A stretch of DNA of 64,000 nucleotides from Dama dama (lineage: Eukaryota > Chordata > Mammalia > Artiodactyla > Cervidae). Numbering within the stretch: the stretch's first letter is position 1; every line of letters starts with the position of its first letter. The notes under the pieces are model-generated. The model did no database searches, was not told where the DNA came from, and saw only the letters and a program-made list of their open reading frames with translations. Below are positions 46,268-56,050 of the stretch, piece by piece. Location: NCBI RefSeq assembly GCF_033118175.1, contig NC_083710.1, positions 38,223,501 through 38,287,500 of the forward strand, given 5' to 3'. The position numbers and the translations under genes are program-made.

Positions 46268-47728
46268 GTGGGGAAAACCACTAGACCATTCAGGTATGAC
46301 CTAAATCAAATCCCTTATGATTATACAGTGGAAGTGAGAAATAGATTTAAGGGACTAGATCTGATAGACAGAGTGCCTGATGAACTATGGAGGGAGGTTC
46401 GTGACATTGTACAGGAGATAGGGATCAAGACCATCCCCAAGAAAAAGAGATGCAAAAAGGCAAAATGGCTGTCTGAGGAAGCCTTACAAATAGCTGTGAA
46501 AAGAACAGACGCAAAAAGCAAAGGAGAAAAGGAAGATATAAGCATCTGAATGCAGAGTTCCAAAGAATAGCAAGGAGAGATAAGAAAGCCTTCCTCAGTG
46601 ATCAGTGCAAAGAAATAGAGAAAAACAATAGAATGGAAAAGACCAGAGATCTCTTCAAGAAAATTAGAGATACCAAGGGAATATTTCATGCAAAGATGGG
46701 TTCAATAAAGGACAGAAATGGTATGGACCTAACAGAAGCAGAAGATATTAAGAAGAGGTGGCAAGAATACACAGAAGAACTGTACAAAAAAATCTTCATG
46801 ACCCAGATAATCACAATGGTGTGATAACTCACCTTGAGCCAGACATCCTGGAATGTGAAGTCAAATGGGCCTTAGGAATCATCACTATGAACAAAGCTAG
46901 TAGAGGTGATGGAATTCCACTTGAGCTATTTCAAATCCTAAAGGATGATGATGTAAAAGTGCTGCACTCAATATGCCAGCAAATTTGGAAAACTCAGCAA
47001 TGGCCACAGGACTGGAAAAGGTCAGTTTTCATTCCAATCCCAAAGTAAGGCAATGCCAAATTTGCTCAAACTACCGCACAATTGCACTCACCTCACACAC
47101 TTGTAAAGTAATGCTCAAAATTCTCCAAGCCAGGCTTCAGCAATATGTGAACCATGAACTTCCAGATGTGCAAGCTGGATTTAGAAAAGACAGAGGAACC
47201 AGAAGTCAAATTGCCAACATCTGCTGGATCATCAAAAAAGCAAGAGAGTTCCAGAAAAACATCTATTTCTGCTTTATTGACTACGTGAAAGACTTTGACT
47301 GTGTGGATCACAATAAACTGTGGAAAATTCTGAAAGAGATGGGAATATCAGACCACCTGACCTGCCTCTTGAGAAACCTGTATGCAGGTCAAGAAGCAAC
47401 AGTTAGAACTGGACATGGAACAACAGACTGGTTCCAAATAGGAAAAGGAGTACATCAAGGCTGTATATTGTTACCCTGCTTATTTAACTTATATGCACAG
47501 TACATCATGAGAAATGCAGGACTGGATGAAGCACAAGCTGGAATCAAGACTGGTGGGAGAAATATCAATAACCTCAGATATGCAGATGACACCACCCTAG
47601 TGGCAGAAAGTGAAGAAGAACTAAAGAGCCTCTTGAAAGTTAAAGAGGAGAGTGAAAAAGTTGGCTTAAAGCTCAACATTCAGAAAACTAAAATCATGGC
47701 ATCTGGCTCATCACTTCATGGCAAGTAG
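46268..47728 (+). pseudogene. BovB linker and reverse transcriptase, multiply broken
   Basis: The coding region is split into pieces at 46268-46549, 46633-46824, 46758-47048 and 46973-47728. The last (251 aa) holds the RT core: YRTIALTSHTCKVM, then AGFRKDRGTRSQI, motif A FIDYVKDFDCVDH, HQGCILLPCLFNLY, and YADD at about 47578-47589. One codon is missing in the LLKVKEE segment compared with the 42-kb copy. Catalytic aspartates remain but the ORF cannot be read through. Confidence 0.9.
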
Positions 47729-48367
47729 ATGGAGAAACAGTGGAAACAGTGGCTGATTTTATTTTGGGGGGCTCCAAAATCACTGTGATGGTGATTGCAG
47801 CCATGAAATTAAAAGATGCTTACTCCTTGGAAGGAAAGTCATGACCAACCTAGATAGCATATTAAAAAGCAGAGACATTACTTTGTCAACTAAGGTCCAT
47901 CTAGTCAAGGCTATGGTTTGTCCGGTGGTCATGTACGGATGTGAGAGTTGGACTCTAAAGAAAGCTGAGTGCTGAAGAATTGATGCCTTTGAACTATGGT
48001 GTTGGAGAAGACTCCTGAGAGTCCCTTGGACTGCAAGGAGATCCAACCAGTCCATCTTAAAGGAGATCAGTCCTGGGTGTTCATTGGAAGGACTGATTTT
48101 GAAGTTGAAACTCCAATACTTTGGCCACCTGATGTGAAGAGCCAACTCATTTGAAAAGACCCTGATGCTGGGAGGGATCGGGGGCAGGAGAAGAAGGGGA
48201 TGACAGAGGATGAGATGGTTGGATGGCATCACCAACTTGATGGACCTGGGTTTGGGTGAACTCCGGCAGTTGGTGATGGACAGGGAGGCCTGGCGTGCTG
48301 TGGTTCATGGGGTCACAAAGAGTCTGACATGACTGAGTGACTGGACTGAACTTAACTAAGACAATGA

Positions 48368-49631
48368 CAACTACATGTGGTAACATCCCAAACCTGCTTC
48401 CTCATCACATATTTGAGGGGAAAGACTGAAGTGTTGTTTGCTGGCGACAGAGCTCTCTGACTCCAAGCAAATCCTGAGCCCCAAAAAATCGAAGACCACC
48501 AACGATCCATCTCATCAAAGCATGCCCGAGAGGGTCCTTACGATGCCTCTGAGTTAACACAGTGGTATCTCAGTTCCTGCATTGTCAGTCACTGGTTATT
48601 CAACACTTATGGAAAAAAATGTTCTCATCGACAGTACAGGTGTTTGTGGAAAAAAGCATCTGTGTTTAAAACAAAAAGGTGTTAAAAGCTTTGTCAAGCA
48701 TGGGAGTTTCCAGTGGGCAAAACTTGGCAGTGGCAGGCAATGCTGATGAACTGCCTCAGGAGGCTCTGTGCAGGGTGTTGAAAAAGCAAACAAGCCCTCT
48801 GATCTTCCAAACATCCCTAGAGGGACTTAAAAGGCACTGCCCCTCACGGTAGAAAATGCATGTAGGATCCAAGGTCCAGTGCTGACCGCCACCCAGACAG
48901 AGCTCACGCCACCTACTCCCAGAAAGCTTACCCAGACACGGTGGCAAGGAAGAATTCTCTGATCTGAAGCTTGCTTTTGTCCTTCCCATGTCTGCTACTT
49001 GGGGGAAAGTTGGGGTACATCTCATTCAACACCCCTATTCTATCTGGCACCTCTGATTTGCACAGGGCAAGTGCGGTTCACAATATCAGTATGGTTTCCA
49101 CCCAGAGTTCACGAGTCACTGTCTCCCGCCCTCCAAGCTGCCTCCACCAACTCAAAATAAACACAACTAAGGAAACAAAGCCAAATGTGAATGTTGTACA
49201 CCAAGCAGTTTCCTTAAGAACACGACAGGCCACGAGGCCTCAGAACAGCAGATACTTGGAAACCAGGACACAGACTTGCTCAGATTAACACAGACATGGG
49301 CATTATGAACATTTATTTCTCTTTATGTCTCCGAGTGACTCTTGCATTAGTGACATCTGCAACATCTGAAGAGAGTTGGCAATCGTGTTTGTAGAACATG
49401 TCTTCCATCTTCCACCACTAATCATGGATTCTATACCACATTCTGCTCTGTTCCTCTTTTTTCCTTGTTCTTTTTTAAAACTTTTTATATCGTTATTTCT
49501 TACAATGAGATCTATGCTTCACCTGATAATAAAACAATTTCTGCTATCAAAGCTTAGAATTAATACAACTTTGACAGGAAATGCTATATTGGGGATAAAA
49601 CAGGCTTATTGAGAAATCTGTACATTCCATG
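48368..49631. other. Unique sequence
   Basis: No repeat is recognised. Frames at 48596-48814 and 48756-49025 (minus) and 48971-49288 (plus) lack domains. Confidence 0.45.
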
Positions 49632-49637
49632 TGCATG

Positions 49638-49847
49638 CATGTGTGCTCAGTTGTGTCTGACTCTGTGGTCCTATGAACTGTAGCCCACCAGGCTCCTTTG
49701 TCCAAGGGATTCTCCAGGCAAGAATACGAGAGTGCATTGACATTTTCTTCTCCAGGTGATCTTCCCGACCCAGGGATCGAACTCACGTCTCTTGTGTCTC
49801 CTGCAGTAGAAGACAAGTGTCTTTTTAACCAGCTGAGCCACCTGATG
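49638..49847 (-). mobile_element. Bov-tA SINE
   Basis: Reverse copy with tail GTGTGCTCAGTTGTGTCTGA at left. The head is modified near 49790-49830 (TCTTGTGTCTCCTGCAGTAG), a common variant in older copies. Confidence 0.92.
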
Positions 49848-52412
49848 TATGTATAGGAAGCCCAAACATTCAGCAGAGAGCTCGTATTTTCACTTTGGCC
49901 CCTGACATTGGCTTTAGCAGTGAGGGAATGCAGGGTGTCTTTTCACGTTATAAATGTTTTTGAGGTTTTTGTGCATGAAATGTGAAAATGAACATGGAAT
50001 CTGACACAGTGGGACCACGAGTTCCACCTCTGCACTCTGGAAGGGGTGCAAACAGCAACCAGGAAGAAAGGGAGGAAGGAAGAGAGAAAGACACAGAGCC
50101 TCCAAATAGTCCTCTGAAGACAGGTTCCTACGGTGCTCCAGGGAGGAGTAGTCTCACATTAAGTGGAGTTGAAAGCTTTAGTTATTGATTATAAGGAAAT
50201 ATATGGCCTCCGTAGTATAGATCTTAAATATGATATGTAATTACATATACACAACTGAGACTGTGACATTATTATATTATTATCACCTATGAAAGAATGG
50301 GTTTCCCTGACTGCTTAGCCAACAAAGAGAGGGAAGGCACATGTCCAAGGGAGAAGAGATGGTCAAGAGAGAGAGTCTTCGGAGATGCTAGGAGGAGAAT
50401 CATGGTTGAGGGTCTGCTGTTGGCTCACTGCATCCACAGCTCTCTTCCAGATGGAGAAAGAAAAGCTGAAAGAGAGGAAGCAACTGATCTGACAGAAGGC
50501 AACGAGTCAGTAACTCTGGGTTCAGACAGAAGATGACTCTGCACCCAAGCTCTTCATGACCAAGTCTCAGAGGAGGGATTTCCAGGGAAAAAAAAAAAAG
50601 TGGGCTGTGGCTTGGTTTTGTGATGTGGCAGTTAAATGGTTCAGTGTAAACAGAGACGTGTATAAAATGTAAAGTTGAGGATCAGGATGGAGAGATTGCT
50701 CACCTAATAACATCTATTTTCCTGCTCAGGTTGAAGGCAAAATAACATAGAAAGTGTGTCGAGACAAATAGAGGTGTGATGAGCTTGGGAACTTTAGCAA
50801 ATTCTGCTAGTTTGGAACAGCCTTGGGAAGCATTCAGTTTACCTGGACCATTCTGGGGGGAAACCTCTAACAACCTAGCTTACCTTTTCATTGGTTTTAA
50901 TACCACAAGTGAAAAAATGTCCCACAAATAAGGATGGCTTCTAGGAATTCTGTTCAGCCATGAATTTTAAAAGGTTTTTTACATCATTTGATGAAAAGAA
51001 TTTTACAATGGATATGGCAGACCTATCTCACAAGCCTTATACTGAGGGATTATAATAAACTACAATGTAGAATTTTCATTTACAGGGAAGGAAATTTTAC
51101 TTCTGAAAGTTACATTAACATGATACAGGACATAATTTAGTTCACATATATCACACTTGACTATAACATTCACCCTTCTAGAAAAAAATATTGCTGGAAG
51201 TATATTCCAAGTATTATTCATTGACTATGTGGTTAACAGTTAAGGTAGCAAGCTTGTCTCCAGGTGACTTCCAGTTTGGGTTTAAAGAAGCCCTCTGTGA
51301 ATGTTTTGAATCCCATGGGGCCGTTTACTAAACAACAGATCAAATGGGGGAAAGGAAGACGACTGGATCTTTGATGAAGGCGTCAGAAGATACCATCTCT
51401 GCGCGGAGCAGGAGCTAGCAGATGTTTAGAATCCTGGGTGGAGCACTCCCCTCCTGCTGCTGGGGAGGCAGGGCCCATCTCGGGTTTCTACAGGGGAGGG
51501 ACCCTCGCTTGGGAGACAGGGAAGCTCTACATGGCCCAGCTCACGTCCATCTGGAAGGTTTTTGGCAGCTCTGATTTCCACTGGGTAAAAAGGATATGGG
51601 GAAAACTAAGAAATATTCCAGCAGAATTTGTAACATGACATAGAAATTAGGATATTAGAGCCGTAAGATGATAATATGGAAATTCATGCCATGTTGGTAG
51701 AGGAGCAAATTCTAAAAATGTTCTCAGGCCCCTGTGCCCTCAAATGGGAAGCGCATGGTACAGGAAAAAGTGAAGCCCCCCAAAACAGCTGGCCTTGAAT
51801 GTGCACCCCTCTTAGCCCGGAGCAGTAGCAGATGGCAGGATCTGCCTGTTGTGCTGGTATTGTTTTTGTTGTTTTCATGCATTAATAATTAGATGCTGAC
51901 AGCATGCTTGGAGCTGCTCTGAGTTTAGAACACAGAACTGCTTGGATCCCTTGGGCTTATCACCTCAGTAAGAGGAAGACCTTTGAAAGCATCAATGCAG
52001 AAGAGATATATGTTATAAATCAAAGAGATATATGTTATAAATCAAAGGTTATTGCCTCTTCAAGTTGCATTTTTTTCTTCACGTTTTCTTTTAAATTTCC
52101 TTACCTTCAGTACGGGGTAGGGGAAGAATAGCCAGATGGCTCACTGAGGAAAGCATGGGGGAGATGGAAGGAGGGGAGCTTGGCGGATTCAGAGGAGAAG
52201 AGTGACTTCAGAGTAAAGTGGAAGAATATTGGACACGGAGGTGGACCCGTCACCACCGAACACGGTGGGGGCAGCTTGGGATGAGAAGGCGGTAACAAGG
52301 GGTCGGTGGGGAGGCCCTTCTGAGTGTGAAGTCCGCATATGAGCAGAGGAATGATTTTATTCACATGGCTAAATAGCCCCTGGATGAAGACAGAGTCTTT
52401 GCAATGATATAT
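49848..52412. other. Unique sequence
   Basis: Apart from a short tandem repeat at 52002, no repeat or gene is recognised. Frames at 49982-50188, 50297-50536 and 51438-51638 (plus) have no domains. Confidence 0.45.
52002..52045. repeat. 22-bp tandem duplication
   Basis: Two adjacent units containing AGAGATATATGTTATAAATC, perfect in both, followed by a partial CAAAG. Confidence 0.88.
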
Positions 52413-52651
52413 GATCATCAGGAGGGCTTCCCCGATGGCTCAGTGAGTAAAGAAGCTGCCTGCCAATGCAGAAGATGTGGGTTTGAGCCTTGAATCAGAA
52501 AGATCCCCTGTAGGAGGAAATGGCAACCCACTCCAGTATTCATGCCTGGGAAATCCCATAGACAGAGAAGCCCAGAGGGCCACAGTTCATAAGGTTGCAA
52601 AGAGTCAGGCACAACTGAGCAACTGAGTCCTCACACACACGATCATCAGGA
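52413..52651 (+). mobile_element. Bov-tA SINE with 11-bp TSD
   Basis: TSD GATCATCAGGA lies at 52413-52423 and 52641-52651. The SINE runs from GGGCTTCCCCGATGGCTCAG and ends in a short (CA)n tail. Confidence 0.95.
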
Positions 52652-52899
52652 AGAGGCAGAGATTATGCCAAAGGGGCTACAGATGTGGAACTAAACCAAA
52701 GATTGGAACTGAGTCCAGGAAATATGTGGACTGTGAAGGGTCATTCCTTAATCTGGCCATGGAATGACGTCCAAGGGGCCATGAAGCATCCATGTTTCAT
52801 AATCCTACCTGGACCAGTGGGACAAGTAAGGGATTAGTTCTTTCAGATCTCATCCTGGCCAGCTCAGAATCAAACTCCATCTCAGAATGAACAGCTAGT

Positions 52900-53130
52900 T
52901 TCTGTTAAACAACTTATCTTTCTAGGACTCGAGTTTTTTCATCTGCAAATAAGGTACTATTACTTCAAAGGAGTAAACCTTTTACTCTGAGCACAAATGT
53001 GTTAGACAGCAATACTAAACAAGTGTCATCTTATTCTTCCCAAATACCCTATAAGGGAGGTGTTAATAATATTATTCTCCCCCTTTTCAGGTAAGGTGGG
53101 TTGGAGCCAAGAAAATGGCAAGTTTCATAA
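52900..53130 (+). mobile_element. MIR-type SINE remnant(s)
   Basis: AACAACTTATCTTTCTAGGA with TTTTTTCATCTGCAAATAAG (52910-52955) resembles one MIR segment. CATCTTATTCTTCCCAAATA and TATTATTCTCCCCCTTTTCA (53027-53090) resemble the other. Either one rearranged copy or two adjacent old copies. Confidence 0.5.
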
Positions 53131-53319
53131 GCCAGGAGAGTTCAGACTTTTTTAAAGAGGCAGTAAAAAGTCACCAAAAGCTGTTCACCAGAGAAATTTT
53201 TTTCTGTGAAACAACATAGTGTTAGTGCACTGCATATATTAAAGAGGAAAAATATAGCATGAAGAGCAGGTAGGAGATTATTATAACAGTCCAAGCACCA
53301 GGGGAAGAAAGATGCATAT

Positions 53320-53499
53320 GATTTGATACCTACTAGGATTTATTTATTTTTTTTCCAATTATTTTTATTAGTTGGAGGCTAATTACTTCGCAACATTGCA
53401 GTGGGTTTTGTCATACATTGACATGAATCAGCCATGGAGTTACATGTATTCCCCATGGAGTTACATGTATTCCCCAGATTTGATACCTACTAGGATTTA
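53320..53499 (-). mobile_element. L1 3' stub with 23-bp TSD
   Basis: A 23-bp target duplication starts GATTTGATACCTACTAGG at 53320-53342 and recurs at 53477-53499. The insert is an inverted poly(A) tail and about 115 bp of L1 3' end (TTAGTTGGAGGCTAATTACT). Near its inner end, CATGGAGTTACATGTATTCC is tandemly duplicated (53434 and 53454), probably produced at the truncation point. Confidence 0.95.
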
Positions 53500-53689
53500 A
53501 TAATGACACCACTGAGCGACTTCACTTTCACTTTTCACTTTCATGCATTAGAGAAGGAAATAGCAACCCACTCCAGTGTTCTTGCCTGGAGAATCCCAGG
53601 GATGGTGGGGCCTGGTGGGCTGCCATCTATGGGGTCACACAGTCAGACACGACTGAAGCGATTTAGCAGCAGCAGCAGGATTTAATAAT
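53492..53689 (+). mobile_element. Bov-A2-type SINE with 13-bp TSD
   Basis: TSD AGGATTTAATAAT lies at 53492-53504 and 53677-53689. The SINE has the CACTTTCACTTTTCACTTTC head of Bov-A2, one BovA body and an AGCAGCAGC tail. Its left TSD lies over the right TSD of the L1 stub. Confidence 0.93.
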
Positions 53690-53704
53690 AATAATAATAA
53701 TAAC
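53681..53704. repeat. (TAA)n microsatellite
   Basis: A TAATAATAA run seeded by the SINE target duplication. Confidence 0.9.
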
Positions 53705-53706
53705 GA

Positions 53707-54650
53707 GGTTGTGGAGAAGTTGGAACATGTGCAGAAGTTGGAACACGTGCATTTCTTGTGAAAATGTAAAACGTTGCAGCAGCTATAAAAAAAAAATTAA
53801 ACAGTTTGGTTGTTCCTTAAGAGCAGGAGAAGGGAGCAACAGAGGATGAGATGGTTGGATGGCATCATCAACTCGATGGACATGAGTTTGAGCGGGCTCC
53901 AGGAGATGGTGAAGGACAGGGAGGCCTGGTGTGCTGCAGTCCATGGGGTCACAAAGAGTCAGACATGACTTAGCGACTGAACAACAACAAAGAGCTAAAC
54001 ATAGACTGTCACATGACCCAGCAATTCCACCCCTATGTATATGCCCAAAGGAATTGAACGCAGGGCCTTAAACAGGCCTGTACACAATTGCTCATTGCAG
54101 CATTATCACAACTACCCGAGTGTCCATCAGTAGATACATGGATGAACAATACATGGAATACATATACAATGAAATATTCCAGCTGTAAAAGGGAATGAAA
54201 TTCTGAAATGTGCTACAGCATGGATAAAGCTTGAGAACACTACGCTGAGTGAAATAAGTCAGACGAACAAAGGAAATGTTACATTACTTCACTTATATGA
54301 TGTATCTGGAGAACAGGAAAGTTGTTAAAGACTGAAAGTAGATTACAGGTTACCTGGGGCTGAGGAGAGAGGGGTCGGTGTGGGGGAATTATTACTTAAT
54401 GGCTTCAGAGTTCCTGTTCAGATGATGGAAAGGTCTGGAACTAAACAATGCTGATGGTTGCATGACATCATGGATGTAGTCAATGCCACTTAGTTGAAAC
54501 TGAAAAATGATTAAAGTGGTAAATTTTATGTTAAATATATTTTACCACAATTTTGCAAGCTAATGATGTAATATACCAAAAAGCATTGACTTGTACACTT
54601 TAATGGGTGAATTGGACACTAGGTGAATTATTAAATCTCAGTGAAGCTGC
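53707..54650 (+). mobile_element. Old L1 (L1M-type) ORF2 end and 3'UTR, split by BovB
   Basis: Ordered L1 words: ACAGTTTGGTTGTTCCTTAA (53801), then after the BovB insert GACCCAGCAATTCCACCCCT, CATTGCAGCATTATCACAAC, AATATTCCAGCTGTAAAAGG, GAAATAAGTCAGACGAACAA and the 3'UTR TTGTACACTTTAATGGGTGA. Frames are closed. Confidence 0.82.
53825..53989 (+). mobile_element. BovB 3' terminal stub inserted in L1
   Basis: Only about 165 bp of BovB 3' end (AGGAGAAGGGAGCAACAGAG to GACTTAGCGACTGAACAACA). A short AAGAGC duplication (53819-53824 and 53990-53995) flanks it. Confidence 0.88.
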
Positions 54651-55589
54651 TAACAAGAGAGAGGGGAGGAAGCGAGACACAGGGTAGAGGTAGTGGGAAT
54701 AAAATGAAACAACATGCTCTTCCAGACTGAGAATTGATGACTAATAGAAGTTAGAGAATAAGAGGTAAATCATCTCCATGAGCAGGAATAGGACATCGAA
54801 GAGGAGACACCACATGTCTGGGGAAGTAAGGGGGCCGTTCTGGTCCCTCTGCTTTAAGCAGGAGGCAGAGAAGGCGGGGGCAGGAGGTGGAGGTTAAAAC
54901 CAGAGCGACGGAGAGGTGGGGACCAGCAGAGGTCACGTGCACAGAAGTCCCAGCTGCAGAGATAGGGTGAGACTGTCGACTGATGGCACTAGTGAACCTT
55001 GCCAACAGGGACATGGGAGGAGCAAGAGGGTTCAGAGATGAACAGAAACAGGTGATGCTCAGAGACACAGAGAGAGAACAAGGATACATCAGGAAGAACA
55101 TGGTGAACTCACCCAAGTGTCAGGAGTGAGGATGCTGAGAAACTGAAAGATCCTTCAGTGTAACAAATTGGAGATTGCTGATGACATCCGTAGAAATGAT
55201 TTCAGCTGTGTTGCGGAGAAGAAGTGAGATTTTTTTCTTTAAAAAATCAAATAATTTGAGTAAATAAGGGTCAATGTCTTTGGAAAACCTTATATGATGT
55301 GAATCATATAAGTGGGATGCAACAGCACTGGGGGGACAGTTGTAAAAAAGGAGCTTTCTTTTTTAAGTCCTTCTTTGTTTGATTTTAAGAGGGAAGTGTC
55401 ATCTGTTTTGGAATTTGGAAAACTTTGACAAATGTAGAGTAATAATGGTTTGAAAGGAAGGGATGATGAATGGATTTTGTGACAGGGTGAGAGGGTTACT
55501 GAAAAGGACCATTCTCTGGAAGAAATAGGAGAAGTTGGGATCAACTCCCCTAGGGGAGTCAGGGGAACTTTAGGGGACCCCTAGGGGAC
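54651..55589. other. Unique sequence with a palindromic cluster
   Basis: No gene is called. The minus frame 54751-55116 (121 aa) has no domain. ACTCCCCT/AGGGGAGT (55544-55559) is a perfect 16-bp palindrome, and TAGGGG-A-CCCCTA follows at 55571-55583, just before the next BovB. Confidence 0.6.
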
Positions 55590-56050
55590 CTTTGCCAACA
55601 AAGGTCCGTCTAGTCAAAGCTATGGTTTTTCCACTAGTCGTGTATGGATGTGAGAGTTGGACTATAAAAAAAAAGCTGAGCACTGAAGAATTGATGATTT
55701 TGAACTATGGTGTTGGAGAAGTCTCTTGAGAGTCCCTTGGACTGCAAGGAGATCCAACCAGTCCATCTTAAAGGAAATCAGTCCTGAATACTCATTGGAA
55801 GGACTGATGCTGAAATTGAAGCTCCAATACTTTGGCCACCTGATTCTAAGAACTGACTCATTGGAAAAAACCCTGATGCTGGGAAATATTGAGAGCAGGA
55901 AGAGAAGGGGATGACAAGATGAGATGGTTGGATGGCACAACTGAGTTTGAGCAAGCTCCAAGAGATGGTGATGGACAGGGAAGCCTGGCATGCTGTGCAA
56001 GTCCATGGAGTCACAGAGTTGGACATGACTGAGTGACTGAACTGAACCGA
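55590..56050 (+). mobile_element. BovB LINE 3' end
   Basis: Starts at CTTTGCCAACAAAGGTCCGT and ends GACTGAACTGAACCGA. The RT C-terminal reading is interrupted by an A-run near 55667-55675 and other shifts. Confidence 0.93.

Larger units (their letters stand above)
44101..48367 (+). mobile_element. Near-full-length BovB LINE with 12-bp TSD, split by L1
   Basis: TSD CTAAGACAATGA lies at 44101-44112 and 48356-48367. Between them is about 3.07 kb of BovB plus an L1 insert of about 1.19 kb including the L1's own target duplication. The 5' region starts near 44113 (with GTATGAAAAGGAAAAAAGAT soon after). The endonuclease spans the L1 insertion, RT follows, and the end is GACTGGACTGAACTTAA. It is the only copy here with both ends. 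Stops and frameshifts disable its ORF. Confidence 0.93.
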
